Shown here one piece after another: positions 32,687 through 43,128 of a stretch of DNA of 64,000 bases. Made by a program: the position numbers and the translations under genes. This DNA is from Spirosoma aerolatum (GTDB taxonomy: Bacteria; Bacteroidota; Bacteroidia; Cytophagales; Spirosomataceae): NCBI RefSeq assembly GCF_002056795.1, contig NZ_CP020104.1, positions 4,907,501 to 4,971,500 on the forward strand, written 5' to 3'. Under the pieces are notes generated by a model, which saw only the letters and a list, made by a program, of their open reading frames with translations, ran no database searches and had not been told where the DNA came from. Position 1 is the stretch's first letter; every line of letters begins with the position of its first letter.

Positions 32687-33643
32687 ATGAAACGGTTCAT
32701 ACGAATACTTTGCTGGAGTTTATTAACGCTATTCGTTTTGGCCGCTTGTGTCGTTGTAGGTGCCTGGTTTTTTGAATCCCGACTTACGGATCAGGAAATA
32801 GTGGCTGAATTTAAGGGCCAGCGCATTCGTCCGGTTGTTCATTCGTATCAGGTTGCTGGTCTAAAAAATCCGGATGGCTCCGAGGAGCCTCCCCGGACGA
32901 TTCGCTTTATTGAGACTCCGATCCAACCCGGCGATTCTGCGTTGCCGGTAGTTCTGTTTGTGCATGGCGCCCCTAGCTCGCTCTCGTTTTTCACGGATTT
33001 CTTTAAAGACACCACGCTGTTGAATCGGGCTCAGCTTGTAGCCGTTGACAGACCAGGCTATGGGTTTTCTGATTTTGGACGCGTTGAAACGTCAATTATC
33101 CGGCAGGCCGAATACCTTCAGCCACTAATTGACCGCTACAAAAAGGCTCCCTATCTAATGGTTGTCGGCTCATCGTATGGGGGTTCGGTTTCAGCGCGGC
33201 TCGCGATGAACAATCCCGACCGAGTCGATCATGTCGTATTCGTTTCGTCGGCACTGGGACCAGGTCTTGAGCGAACGTATCCTATTAGTTACTTTGCCAA
33301 CAGCCCTCTCGTCCGTTGGGGGGTGCCACCACTGCTCCGATTGGCCAACGATGAGAAACTGGCTCACCGGAAAGCCCTGGAAGCAATTCTGCCTGACTGG
33401 CCTAAAATTCGAGCCAGTATAACCATGCTTCATGGCCAACTCGACGAACTGGTGTATCCGACCAATATATCGTTTGCTCAGCAGCATTTGGTCAATGCTA
33501 AGGTGAAGCAGTTTTTACTTCCCGAAAATCGGCACGATATCGTATTCAACAAACGCGAGTACATGACTCAGATCATCCTCGATATCCTGAACAGACGGGT
33601 TGTTAAAGAAACAGGCCATGTGAAGTCAATGGCGTTGAAGTAA
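32687..33643 (+). CDS. Alpha/beta hydrolase, membrane-anchored
   Basis: A 318-residue hydrolase with an N-terminal membrane segment (ILCWSLLTLFVLAACVVVGAW). The fold's signatures are present: the oxyanion HGAPSSLSF, the nucleophile elbow VGSSYGGS, the acid in HGQLDELV and the catalytic His in ENRHDIV. The substrate cannot be told from the sequence. It is probably an envelope-facing esterase or lipase-like enzyme. Confidence 0.87.
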   Translation: MKRFIRILCWSLLTLFVLAACVVVGAWFFESRLTDQEIVAEFKGQRIRPVVHSYQVAGLKNPDGSEEPPRTIRFIETPIQPGDSALPVVLFVHGAPSSLSFFTDFFKDTTLLNRAQLVAVDRPGYGFSDFGRVETSIIRQAEYLQPLIDRYKKAPYLMVVGSSYGGSVSARLAMNNPDRVDHVVFVSSALGPGLERTYPISYFANSPLVRWGVPPLLRLANDEKLAHRKALEAILPDWPKIRASITMLHGQLDELVYPTNISFAQQHLVNAKVKQFLLPENRHDIVFNKREYMTQIILDILNRRVVKETGHVKSMALK

Positions 33644-33662
33644 TTAAGCCAAACTACACCTA

Positions 33663-34055
33663 TCAAACCGTTATTTCGATTCGGTTATTTTCCGGGTCCA
33701 GCACAATGCTTTCGTAATAGCCATCCCCTGTTAGGCGAGGCTCTCCTGCAATGGTATAGCCATCCCGTCGAAGTCGCTCGGTTAATGTATCAACCGTTTC
33801 TTGACTACCTACCGACATCGCCAGGTGTGTCAGGCCCAGGTATTGACTCAAGCCATCCGATGCCAGATCGATTATTCCAGGCATGAGCATCAGTTCGAGC
33901 CGAGCGCACCCACCGGGGAATGTCAAAAAATAGGATGAAAACCCTTTACGGAGATTGCTATATTTATCGTTGGCTGTTGCGCCAAAATAGGTTTCATAAA
34001 AGGTCCGCATCGTTTCCAGATTACGAACCCACATAGCTACGTGTTCAATATGCAT
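33663..34055 (-). CDS. VOC-family (glyoxalase-like) protein
   Basis: A 130-residue protein with the paired beta-alpha-beta-beta-beta modules of the vicinal oxygen chelate family: HIEHVAMWVRNLE at the start with a metal His, and GLTHLAMSVGSQE in the second module. It ends in LDPENNRIEI with the metal-binding Glu. Members include lactoylglutathione lyase, fosfomycin resistance enzymes and dioxygenases. This one is closest in layout to the small glyoxalase/bleomycin-resistance group. It converges with the hydrolase gene. Confidence 0.85.
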   Translation of the reverse strand: MHIEHVAMWVRNLETMRTFYETYFGATANDKYSNLRKGFSSYFLTFPGGCARLELMLMPGIIDLASDGLSQYLGLTHLAMSVGSQETVDTLTERLRRDGYTIAGEPRLTGDGYYESIVLDPENNRIEITV

Positions 34056-34080
34056 AAGTTAAAGTGAAGAGTGAGCAATG

Positions 34081-34127
34081 AAACGTAAAAAGTAGACTCA
34101 TCCAGTTATTCTTCACTTTTTACGTTT
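34081..34127 (-). terminator. Hairpin at the 3' end of the UbiA-like gene
   Basis: Exact 13-bp arms, AAACGTAAAAAGT (34081-34093) and its complement (34115-34127), overlap the stop codon of the gene at 34126 by two bases. Confidence 0.5.
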
Positions 34128-34968
34128 ACAGCACCAGGGCAGGCATCCAGAATACACCATCGCCGAGCCATCGATAGCGCTCATGCTTCAAAAAATAGTC
34201 GGGATACCGCTGAATACCGTATAAAGTCAAACTCATTAGTGCGAGCATAATGGCCGACCGCTGCGCAAACCGATCTTTTGTCAGGAAACACAGGATTAAT
34301 CCGGTGGCGATAATCCCAAACGTTAACCAGCGAAGAATAATGTCGCATCGGTCAATTCCCCATTCAGTTGCCAGTGAAAACATCGGCTGGCTGGGCGACT
34401 CCTCCTGTTCCATAATCGCAAATAGCAACAGATTCTGAAAGGCAATCCCCAAAAACATCAGGCATTCGGCTATGTCGATCGAGCTAATCACGGGCCGTTG
34501 AACCCAGACGCTTCCCCAAACGCCAGCGGTATATAGCGTTGCCACAAGGGGTTCTTTCAACAATAAAGCCGTATGCTTTGACGGTAGCCGAAATACGGCA
34601 CCAACATACGCTACACAAACAGCCCCGAGCACAATACCAAACTTAACGACACTGACGGGCAGAAAAAAAGCCAGAATAATCACTAGCACAGCAGCCCCAA
34701 TTACGGCCCACCCTAACAGAGTAGCATAGTGCCGGTGAAACTGATGCCGGGCTGATAAGGGTAACCTGGAGGCCCCTAACTCGTATTTTCGCACATCCAG
34801 CAACCGATCTGCCGTATAAATAATAAAGACTACTAAGGCCAGCACAACGGGAGTAGCCCAGTGAATTGGTTCGACATCCGATAACCGGGCTGCCATTCGG
34901 TTCGACAGCACAGCCCCGATGACCACCGGAAAGCTCATGTAGTAAATGTTGCGGATATAGGTTAGCAA
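34126..34968 (-). CDS. UbiA-like polytopic membrane protein
   Basis: A 280-residue protein with about eight membrane segments. IIYTADRLLDVRKYE near residue 53 is placed like the first Asp-rich motif of the UbiA prenyltransferase family, but only two Asp remain and the second motif is weak. Bacteroidota contain many such UbiA-like proteins of unknown substrate. It is likely in the inner membrane. It may be co-transcribed with the upstream MOSC and tsaD genes on the same strand (37 and 19 bp gaps). Confidence 0.65.
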   Translation of the reverse strand: MLTYIRNIYYMSFPVVIGAVLSNRMAARLSDVEPIHWATPVVLALVVFIIYTADRLLDVRKYELGASRLPLSARHQFHRHYATLLGWAVIGAAVLVIILAFFLPVSVVKFGIVLGAVCVAYVGAVFRLPSKHTALLLKEPLVATLYTAGVWGSVWVQRPVISSIDIAECLMFLGIAFQNLLLFAIMEQEESPSQPMFSLATEWGIDRCDIILRWLTFGIIATGLILCFLTKDRFAQRSAIMLALMSLTLYGIQRYPDYFLKHERYRWLGDGVFWMPALVL

Positions 34969-35005
34969 AGGAAAGTTTACTTTATTTTATTTTAATTGTC
35001 CACAA

Positions 35006-35869
35006 TTACAGCAACGTCTGATCGATAGGCGGAGCCAGCCAGGGTTCCTGATACCGAATAACCTCCACCTGTTGCCCTACCCGAACGGTTCCGACAATAG
35101 GCGCCCCGGTCGATTTAACCAGCATATTCTGACCAAATAGGATCTTATGCTTCCATTGTCGATAGGTGGCCAACGTTCGCAATGGTTCTTTACCTTGCTC
35201 ACCCGTTTCTGGATCGATAGTCGTCAATACGCAACGGGCACAGGGCTTCACCCCATAAAAATTCAGATCGCCGATGCGAAACTCGCCCCAGCCATCTTCT
35301 TCGTTCGGCAAACTACCGTTCACAATAAAGTTAGGCCGAAACCGGCGCATTGACATAGGCGTAGCAAGCCGGGTATTTAAGTAATCGAGCGACCACTGAC
35401 CAATGAGTAAGTACGGGTATCCATCGGCAAAACTAACCGCATCGTCATTAAGGGCATACTGCATATCGACGGCCCGGCGGGTCGTTTCAGGCATAAATAC
35501 CAATCGGCAGGGCTGGCCCAGAACGTTGGTGAACCAGGTATCGGCTTCTGGGCTCACCGTTACAGCCGGAACATCTTTACTATCCCAGATAGTAACCAGC
35601 ATAGACTCCGTTGAATCAGATACCGTAAGGGGGAGTATCAGCACATCAGTTGGTCGCTGACGATGCCAAATCCGTAGTTCGTCACCCTCAATGGCTACAT
35701 CAATCAGGGCCATCTGTGGATTAGTCCGCTGGGTTAAAAACTCACCGGATGGCGTAACCAGCATAAATCGTCGGTCATACCGAAGCCCTTTTTCTTCAAC
35801 CACCACCTCGTTTACTGCAATGCCACCGAGTGATTTTATTGGATAGATGTAGAGTTCAGAAATAGTCAT
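35006..35869 (-). CDS. MOSC-domain protein (YcbX-like)
   Basis: A 287-residue protein with an N-terminal beta-barrel MOSC_N domain (LYIYPIKSLGGIAVNEVVV, then RYDRRFMLVTPSGEFLTQR). The C-terminal MOSC domain has the conserved Cys in VKPCARCVLTTIDPETGE and a late VRVGQQVEVI. MOSC proteins bind molybdenum cofactor with a sulfido ligand; YcbX and mARC members reduce N-hydroxylated compounds. It lies 19 bp after tsaD on the same strand. Confidence 0.9.
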   Translation of the reverse strand: MTISELYIYPIKSLGGIAVNEVVVEEKGLRYDRRFMLVTPSGEFLTQRTNPQMALIDVAIEGDELRIWHRQRPTDVLILPLTVSDSTESMLVTIWDSKDVPAVTVSPEADTWFTNVLGQPCRLVFMPETTRRAVDMQYALNDDAVSFADGYPYLLIGQWSLDYLNTRLATPMSMRRFRPNFIVNGSLPNEEDGWGEFRIGDLNFYGVKPCARCVLTTIDPETGEQGKEPLRTLATYRQWKHKILFGQNMLVKSTGAPIVGTVRVGQQVEVIRYQEPWLAPPIDQTLL

Positions 35870-35888
35870 AGTAGTTTACGGTAATCTT

Positions 35889-36887
35889 TTACAATTCCAT
35901 CCTCGGCATCGGGCTAACGGTTTGAGCCGTAAAATCACCCTGCTCATACTTAAATTGTGCGGCAATGGCAATCATGGCGGCATTGTCGGTACAATACTCA
36001 AATCGGGGAATGTAGACCTTCCAGCCCAGTGATTCACCCAGTTGAGTCAACGCAGTTCGGAGGCCGCTATTCGCCGATACGCCACCCGCAATCGCAACTT
36101 CCCGAATACCTGTTTCGCGGGCAGCCCGCTTCAGTTTAGTGAGTAACATCTGCACCAGTGTATGCTGAATGCTGGCGCAAATATCCGCCATGTTCTCCTC
36201 AATAAATCCGGGATTGGTCTTTGTGTGATCGCGAAGAAAATAGAGAATAGCCGTTTTAATACCACTAAATGAAAAATCCAGGTTGGGCATTTCGCTCATT
36301 GGAAACCGAAACGCCAGAGGATTCCCCGCTTTCGCGTATTTATCAACCAACGGACCACCCGGATACGGCAGCCCAAGTAGCTTAGCCGACTTATCAAAGG
36401 CCTCTCCTACAGCATCGTCCATCGTCTGCCCGATCACGGTCATATTGAGCGGTCCATCGACCCGAACGATCTGAGTATGACCTCCACTCACCGTCAGGCA
36501 TAGGAATGGAAAAGCCGGTTTAGGGTTTTCAATAAAATGCGCCAACACATGAGCCTGCATATGGTTTACTTCAATAAGCGGGATGTTCAGCCCCAGGGCA
36601 AGCGCCTTGGCAAACGAAGCGCCCACCAGCAACGAACCTAATAAACCCGGCCCGCGTGTAAAAGCGACGGCAGATAAGGCATTTTTCGATAAATTTGCAT
36701 CGGCCAAGGCCCGTTTCACTACGGGCAGAATGTGCTGCTGATGCGCTCGGGAAGCCAATTCAGGCACTACTCCGCCGTATTGCTCGTGAATTAACTGCGT
36801 GGCAATTACGTTCGACCGAATATGACCGTTGACCAAAACAGAGGCCGATGTTTCGTCGCAGGAAGACTCAATAGCTAAAATGTTCAC
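35889..36887 (-). CDS. tsaD: tRNA N6-adenosine threonylcarbamoyltransferase
   Basis: A 332-residue protein of full length. It starts with LAIESSCDETSASV, has the metal site NHMQAHVLAH, the nucleotide loop SGGHTQIVRV, and SGIKTAILYFLR and AIAGGVSANSGLR later. TsaD transfers the threonylcarbamoyl group to A37 of tRNAs that read ANN codons, together with TsaB and TsaE. It is nearly universal and essential. It is divergent from the TamB-like gene. Confidence 0.95.
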   Translation of the reverse strand: MNILAIESSCDETSASVLVNGHIRSNVIATQLIHEQYGGVVPELASRAHQQHILPVVKRALADANLSKNALSAVAFTRGPGLLGSLLVGASFAKALALGLNIPLIEVNHMQAHVLAHFIENPKPAFPFLCLTVSGGHTQIVRVDGPLNMTVIGQTMDDAVGEAFDKSAKLLGLPYPGGPLVDKYAKAGNPLAFRFPMSEMPNLDFSFSGIKTAILYFLRDHTKTNPGFIEENMADICASIQHTLVQMLLTKLKRAARETGIREVAIAGGVSANSGLRTALTQLGESLGWKVYIPRFEYCTDNAAMIAIAAQFKYEQGDFTAQTVSPMPRMEL

Positions 36888-37109
36888 CGTACAAAACTAA
36901 TGGATAATGATTTCTCCCAGAATAAACAATGGAAGTTGTCGTTAAACCGTTCCATCAAAAAGGTATCAAATTAGGGTTGAATTATTGGTTTACGGCTTTA
37001 GTGTACAACTGACTGACGCATTAGTGGTTCTTTATATGCGCCGGTAAATCGTAAACTACAAACCAAACACTGTTTAATTTTCTTTCTATCTTAGGCTTTC
37101 CAGCGCCGG

Positions 37110-40100
37110 ATGCGTCAATTTTTTTCTATATTCCTGAAAACACTGCTCTACCTGTTTGTTACGGTAGTAGTTTTGGCGTTGGGAATATTACTGGGCCTGC
37201 AAATTCCGGCGGTACAGACACGCCTGGCTAAAGAAGGGGCCGAGTGGCTTTCCAAAAAATTGCTTTTTCCGGTTACTATCGATGGGGTTTCGATCAAATG
37301 GTTTGATTCATTAACCCTCGAACACCTCACTATTCAGGATCGTCAGGGTCGCCCCATGATCGTTATAGGCCGACTCGATGCCGACTACAATCTCCGAAAT
37401 CTGATCGACTCATCCGCCCATAATATCCATCTGGATGAAATTGTCCTGTATCGTCCCGATGTACGGATGATCAAGAACAAAACCAATGGCGACACGAACC
37501 TTGACGATTTTATTGCTCGAATCGAAGAGCTGACCTCTGACCCAACCAAGCCAAGTATACCCAACCAGAATGTCCCCTTCACTGTCAGCCATATTCATCT
37601 GGTCGATGGCAAATATACCCTCGAAGATCCCCGTGAGCCATTCATGCACAACCGGAATAGCTTCGATTATAACCACTTCACACTCCAGAAGCTTAATGCG
37701 GAAGTCAGTGATTTTTTAGTGCTGGGCGATACCATTGCCTTTGATGCCAAAAGTTTGTCCGGTATTGATCGTGACTCGCGCATCAAAATCCGCCGACTCG
37801 ACACGCGCTTTCTGTATTGCAATACCAAAATGGAGCTTGCTGACTTGTATGCGCACATTGGTAACTCCATCATTCGTAATGAATTAACTTTTTTATACGA
37901 CAGACCATCGGCGTTTGGCGATTTCAATAGCCGGGTACTGATGCAGGCCCGTTTTCGGGATAGCAAAGTTCAGTCGGCCGATTTGGGATTTTTCTCCGAC
38001 TACCTGCGTGGCCTGAAGGAAACTTGGTATCTGACGGGCAACTTTACGGGCACTGTCAATGACTTTCAGTTGCAGAAAACGGATCTTCGCTTTGGCCCAA
38101 ATGGCCGAAGTAGGCTGGCAGGAGACATCGCCTGGAAAGGCCTGCCCGACATCGATCATACAACGGTCAATTTTGCCTTTACGCCATCGGTAGTCAACAT
38201 GGCCGACATTCGGCAGTATTACCCGGATACGTCCTTCAATCATACCATTCAAAAACTCGGCACAGCTTCTTTCGACGCTACGTTTGTTGGCACTTTTAAT
38301 AACTTCAGGACCAAAGGTACATTCCGCACGGCTATTGGCTCGGTAACAGGCGACCTGGCCCTCAAACTAGCCGATAAATCTGATCTGACGACCTACACGG
38401 CTAACCTGCGTAGCGAAAATCTCGATCTGGGACAATTGATTGATCAACCCGATGAGTTCGGTACTATTACGGGCGAAGGACGCATTACCGGACGGGGTAC
38501 TGATTTCAAGCGGGCAACCATCGATTTCGACGGCAAGTTTAGTCAATTTGGCTGGCAACAGTACGCCTACCAGCAAGTAGCTGCCCGTGGCAATCTGCAA
38601 AAAGCCTTATTTCAGGGTCAGTTGCACATTCACGATCCTAATTTATCCTTCGACCTTGATGGTGAATTTAATCTCAGCGGCCCACGAAATCATTTCAACT
38701 TTCAAGGGGATATCCAACATGCCGATTTACGAGCTTTGGGGTATCTGAACGATTCACTGGTTGTTCAGAGTAATGTAGACGTACAACTGGAAGGTAGTAA
38801 ACTGGATGACATTGTTGGCAGTGCTATTTTTAACAATACGATGCTCAGTCGAAATGGGCGAAATCTGGCTATCGAGAAACTGAATCTAACCTCGTCGATT
38901 GAACAACGTGCCAGAGTAACCGTCGATTCAATAGGCAGCCAGCGCTATTTCGACCTCGACTCCGATTTTCTGACCACACGCCTTCAGGGGAATTTCGAAC
39001 CGCAGCGTACGATTGATGATCTGAAGCGTCTCGTACGTGAATATACGCTTCATTTTGCAGGCGATGCGGCTGGCATGAAGACATATTATGCTCAGAAACG
39101 CGAAGCGGCAGCCCGGCTGGCCAGTCGTCGTTCTGCTGATACGCCAACCCGCTATGGAGTCGATTATCAGTTGATTACCAAAAACAGTACGCCTTTACTG
39201 ACCTTTCTGGGATCACCCGTCTACATTGCCCCGTCAACACGACTGGAAGGCCGCTTTACCGAAGACAATACCTCCTTTCTGACAGCCACCGTCAAAACCG
39301 ATTCGCTGCACTTTGGTAGCATTAGCTTTGGGCCAAGCGATCTGGACCTGACGACATCAAAATTTAAGCTCAACGAAGAAGTACTGGCATCGGCCGTTAT
39401 TTCGTCAAAACGGCAAGTCTTCAGTTCGCTGCTGCCCACTCAAAACCTACAGGTTGAAGCCTCGTGGGATGTAGACCACATCGACTTCACGAGTGATATT
39501 GACCAAGCCGACAGCAGTGGCTCCTATACCAATCATGCTGATTTAAACGGTGAGCTTCGCTTTAAAGGCGACGCCATTGACCTGACCTTCCGCCAGTCGA
39601 AACTTCGCGTACTAAACGGCAACTGGGTATTGAACCCGGAAAGTCTGATTCGAAAAGTGGGGAATGAATACACCATTCGTAACCTGTCGCTGGTCAATGA
39701 GGCCCAACTGGTTCAGGCATCGGGCAAAATTTCGACTGATTCAGTTGAGCACCTGGCCATCGAAGCCCAGAATTTTCTACTGGCATCCTTAAACTCCGTT
39801 CTAAACACAAAATTAGGTGGCAGTCTGAATGGGTCGATGGCGATACGGAATATCTACCAAACGCCCATTATCGAAAGCGCCCTATCGGTACGAGCATTTT
39901 CATACGACAATGCCCTGATTGGCGATGTTCGCGGCCAGGGTGACTGGGACCCACAGACCCAGCGGGTGGATGTAACGGCCAGTATCAACCGGAACGGAGC
40001 CAACGTAGTCACCCTGATCGGAACGTATAATCCACAGCTTAAAACGGACCCGCTGGCAGTTAAAGCGAGTGTCAATAATGCCGATCTGGTTTTGCTGGAA

Positions 40101-41804
40101 CCTTTCACAACCGGGCTTTTCTCGAACCTGGGTGGCATTGCCAGCGGAACAATTGCCGTAACGGGTAAACCAGCCGCCCCCGTTCTAAAAGGCGAGGTAG
40201 CGATTCAGGGTGGGCACGGCCGATTCGATTACCTGAAAGCAGATTTTGCGTTCGATGATAAAATCTATTTCGGCGAAAATGAGATTATTACCCGGCAGTT
40301 GGTGCTGCATGATCCGCAGGGCAATACCGCTACACTGCGCGGAGGAGTGTATCATGACTACTTTCGCTACTTTACGCTTGGGTTCGATGCGGATCTGAAG
40401 AATTTCCGCATCATGAACACCACAGCTAAAGACAATGATGCCTTTTACGGACAAGCCATCGTGACGGGTCGTGCCGAACTCTATGGGCCAACCGACAACC
40501 TGACGATTAGGTCTACGGCAACCAGTAATAAAGGAACCAGAATTTATATTCCTCTCGATGGGGCAACGTCGGTCGATGCCGATGACCAGATTCGGTTTGT
40601 CAACCTGAGTAGTAAAACGCCGGGTAAACCCACCAGCCAAACCGCCACCGAATCAGAAAATGAAATCGACCTGTCGCGCATCCAGATGGATTTCAACTTC
40701 GATATTACTCCCGATGCCTATTGTGAAATTCAGTTAGACCGTCAGACGGGCGATATTATCAAGGCTTATGGCCAGGGGCGGGTAGCAATGAAAGTCGACA
40801 CGAAAGGTGACTTCACCATGACGGGCAATTATGAAATTCTCAAAGGTGATTACACCTTCACCTTCCAGAACATCATTAACAAGCGGTTTGAGATCCGTCC
40901 AAATAGCCGCATCACCTGGACTGGCGATCCGTATGGGGCGTTGCTGGATGTAACAGCAGCCTATACCCAATATACATCGCTGGCCCCCCTGCTTGTCAAC
41001 CAGTCAGCCACAACCACATCGGCCGAACAAACCCGGCGGTATCCGGTCGATCTGGTCATTAAACTCAATGGTGAACTGGGCTCTCCCTCCATCGGTTACG
41101 ATCTCGACATTAAGGAATACCCTTCGTCGTCAACCTATCGGCAGGCAGTTACCGCTTTTGAATCACGACTACAGAGTAACGATCAGGAGCTAACCCGGCA
41201 GGTAAGTAGCGTTCTGTTATTCAACCAGTTATTACCGGAAGGCACCAGCCTGTTCGATCAGGGGCAGGTAAACTCAGGGGTTGCCAATAGTGTAAGTGAA
41301 CTGATTTCAAATCAGATTAGCCGACTGGCCTCGAATCTGAACGAAAACCTTGACATAGGCGTATCGTTTGGTGGATTTACCAGCACCAGTACCCAAAACG
41401 ATAATCTACTCAACAACCTGCAGTTGCGGTTTTCGTATCGACTGCTCAACGATCGGCTGCGGATCAGCCGCGATGGTGGCTTTACCTACGGCCAGAGCCA
41501 GTATAACGCGGCCAGTCTGCTCGGCGAATGGACGCTGGAATACTTTATTACTCCTGATGGGCATCTGCGTGCTAAAGTATATAACCGGAATCAGCAAAGT
41601 ATATTAAGTCAGTACAACCTGACCAGTACCATTACGACGGGGGGGGGTATCAGCTTATTGTATACTCGGTCTTTCAATCACATATTCGGCAGCAAGCGCA
41701 CAACGCCAGGACTAGTTCCACCAGCCTCAGCTAATGAATCGCTGCCGACGACTACGCCCCTACCGGGTGCCAGCCTTTTAGGTAAAAGGCGACAGGAACT
41801 CTAA
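37110..41804 (+). CDS. TamB-like translocation and assembly protein
   Basis: A 1564-residue protein with an N-terminal membrane anchor (LLYLFVTVVVLALGILLGL) and a very long beta-rich body of AsmA/TamB-like repeats. The C-terminal DUF490 domain (from about residue 1130) includes ILKGDYTFTFQNIINKRFEI, then a PVDLVIKLNGELGSP strand and the final LQLRFSYRLLNDRLRISRDGG segment. TamB spans the periplasm and takes part in outer-membrane protein assembly or phospholipid transport to the outer membrane. It stands alone; the 222 bp before it show nothing else. Confidence 0.9.
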   Translation: MRQFFSIFLKTLLYLFVTVVVLALGILLGLQIPAVQTRLAKEGAEWLSKKLLFPVTIDGVSIKWFDSLTLEHLTIQDRQGRPMIVIGRLDADYNLRNLIDSSAHNIHLDEIVLYRPDVRMIKNKTNGDTNLDDFIARIEELTSDPTKPSIPNQNVPFTVSHIHLVDGKYTLEDPREPFMHNRNSFDYNHFTLQKLNAEVSDFLVLGDTIAFDAKSLSGIDRDSRIKIRRLDTRFLYCNTKMELADLYAHIGNSIIRNELTFLYDRPSAFGDFNSRVLMQARFRDSKVQSADLGFFSDYLRGLKETWYLTGNFTGTVNDFQLQKTDLRFGPNGRSRLAGDIAWKGLPDIDHTTVNFAFTPSVVNMADIRQYYPDTSFNHTIQKLGTASFDATFVGTFNNFRTKGTFRTAIGSVTGDLALKLADKSDLTTYTANLRSENLDLGQLIDQPDEFGTITGEGRITGRGTDFKRATIDFDGKFSQFGWQQYAYQQVAARGNLQKALFQGQLHIHDPNLSFDLDGEFNLSGPRNHFNFQGDIQHADLRALGYLNDSLVVQSNVDVQLEGSKLDDIVGSAIFNNTMLSRNGRNLAIEKLNLTSSIEQRARVTVDSIGSQRYFDLDSDFLTTRLQGNFEPQRTIDDLKRLVREYTLHFAGDAAGMKTYYAQKREAAARLASRRSADTPTRYGVDYQLITKNSTPLLTFLGSPVYIAPSTRLEGRFTEDNTSFLTATVKTDSLHFGSISFGPSDLDLTTSKFKLNEEVLASAVISSKRQVFSSLLPTQNLQVEASWDVDHIDFTSDIDQADSSGSYTNHADLNGELRFKGDAIDLTFRQSKLRVLNGNWVLNPESLIRKVGNEYTIRNLSLVNEAQLVQASGKISTDSVEHLAIEAQNFLLASLNSVLNTKLGGSLNGSMAIRNIYQTPIIESALSVRAFSYDNALIGDVRGQGDWDPQTQRVDVTASINRNGANVVTLIGTYNPQLKTDPLAVKASVNNADLVLLEPFTTGLFSNLGGIASGTIAVTGKPAAPVLKGEVAIQGGHGRFDYLKADFAFDDKIYFGENEIITRQLVLHDPQGNTATLRGGVYHDYFRYFTLGFDADLKNFRIMNTTAKDNDAFYGQAIVTGRAELYGPTDNLTIRSTATSNKGTRIYIPLDGATSVDADDQIRFVNLSSKTPGKPTSQTATESENEIDLSRIQMDFNFDITPDAYCEIQLDRQTGDIIKAYGQGRVAMKVDTKGDFTMTGNYEILKGDYTFTFQNIINKRFEIRPNSRITWTGDPYGALLDVTAAYTQYTSLAPLLVNQSATTTSAEQTRRYPVDLVIKLNGELGSPSIGYDLDIKEYPSSSTYRQAVTAFESRLQSNDQELTRQVSSVLLFNQLLPEGTSLFDQGQVNSGVANSVSELISNQISRLASNLNENLDIGVSFGGFTSTSTQNDNLLNNLQLRFSYRLLNDRLRISRDGGFTYGQSQYNAASLLGEWTLEYFITPDGHLRAKVYNRNQQSILSQYNLTSTITTGGGISLLYTRSFNHIFGSKRTTPGLVPPASANESLPTTTPLPGASLLGKRRQEL

Positions 41805-42103
41805 TCCCTATTGGATTACAGCACTAAAAAGGGCCAGGCACAACACTGCAACTGTCTGACCAACAGCTCTGAATAGTACCTCCAGAATAATCTGCATAAA
41901 ATTTCCTGAGAAATTCCGGGGCAAATCCTTGCGGGAAATCGTCTGTCGATTTAAGTTTGTTTAAAATTAGTCTAAATAAGTAATTAAACTTATTAAACAC
42001 CGAACGAGCTTAAGCCCTGTGTACCGGTTATGTTTCAGTCTTGAGACGCGCGACTCAATCCATTGCCGGACACAGGCACTATTTCCAATTAAATCAACTA
42101 GCG

Positions 42104-42439
42104 ATGACTACCTGCAAACCACTCATACTGCTTGAAGAAACGGCTTTCTATATTACTCAGTGCCAGCACTGCCAGCGTATTGGCCTGATTTATAACAATC
42201 TGGTATTGGGGTTCAAGCATGAAGAGTTTATTGGACTCTGTCAAACTCTCGACTCGGTAAACTTTGACCAGAGCAGCGTTCTCCTTCCCGATGGACAGCC
42301 TTATCTGATCATTAAAACCGGTCATCCAGATATACAGCTTAGTTTATCAAAAGTCGAATACAATAGTTTTCGGGCTGGATTGCAACAGGCACTTCGACGC
42401 ATGAATCTGCATCAACTTCTACGCCTTCAATCAAACTGA
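42104..42439 (+). CDS. DUF6686-like small protein
   Basis: A 111-residue protein starting at MTTCKPLILL; the frame is open 21 codons earlier but without similarity. The motif ITQCQHCQRIGLIYNNLVLGF followed by FIGLCQTL has a Cys pair and the layout of a short Bacteroidota family annotated as DUF6686. Its job is unknown; the CxxC and the Fur-type neighbour 134 bp downstream suggest a link to metal handling, which is only an inference. Confidence 0.65.
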   Translation: MTTCKPLILLEETAFYITQCQHCQRIGLIYNNLVLGFKHEEFIGLCQTLDSVNFDQSSVLLPDGQPYLIIKTGHPDIQLSLSKVEYNSFRAGLQQALRRMNLHQLLRLQSN

Positions 42440-42573
42440 TGGTCCTGAATCTAGTATGAACAGCCGTTCGTACTGGCAATAAATGTAACATGGATAACTA
42501 CGTTTCATAGGTTAAAAGCGATAGTAAAGGAACTGGTCATTGTCCGGTTCCTTTCTTTAAACTATTCTGATGT

Positions 42574-43065
42574 ATGCAAACTTCTTCTACACTGCTTGCC
42601 ACTGCTCGTATTAAATTCGAAGACTGGCTTCTGGCTAAAGGGTTACGTCGATCGGGCGAACGATTTGCCATTCTGGATGAAGTATATTCCCGCGATGATC
42701 ATTTCGATGCCGAAGATTTGTTTAAGGCTATGCAGGAAAAATCGTATCGTGTAAGTCGGGCAACCGTCTATAATACCCTGGATGTATTGATTGAGTGTGG
42801 TTTGATCATCAGGCATCAGTTTGGCGATGATGACAATGCAAAATATCGCTACGAAAAATCGCTGGGTCGCCAACAACATGCTCATCTGGTGTGCACGCTC
42901 TGCCATCGGGTAAAAGAGTTTTGCGATCCGCGTCTGCACCTTATCAAAACAAATGTCGGAAAGGCCCTTCAATTTCAGGTTGTGTCCCATTCATTGGTTT
43001 TTTACGGCCAATGTACCGACGAAGCCTGTGAAGCTCGGCTTGCCAACGTCGCTAAAGAAGATTAA
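42574..43065 (+). CDS. Fur-family metal-dependent regulator
   Basis: A 163-residue regulator. The winged-helix part is KGLRRSGERFAILDEVY through YRVSRATVYNTLDVLIECGL. The dimerisation and metal part has HAHLVCTLCHRVKEFCDP and, near the end, YGQCTDEACEA. These are Cys pairs of the structural zinc type. Family members (Fur, Zur, PerR) repress genes in response to Fe, Zn or peroxide. Which ion this one senses cannot be told here. Confidence 0.9.
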   Translation: MQTSSTLLATARIKFEDWLLAKGLRRSGERFAILDEVYSRDDHFDAEDLFKAMQEKSYRVSRATVYNTLDVLIECGLIIRHQFGDDDNAKYRYEKSLGRQQHAHLVCTLCHRVKEFCDPRLHLIKTNVGKALQFQVVSHSLVFYGQCTDEACEARLANVAKED

Positions 43066-43128
43066 TTCGGAAAGGGGAAGGGGTAAAAGGACCAATTTTA
43101 CTCTTTATGGATAGAAACCTCTTCCTAC

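Noticed and set aside
36888..37109. Small RNA or riboswitch upstream of the TamB-like gene
   Set aside because: No conserved aptamer-like fold or terminator could be recognised in the 222 bp.
42041..42103. Longer start of the DUF6686-like protein
   Set aside because: The additional codons show no similarity and the ATG at 42104 fits the family start.
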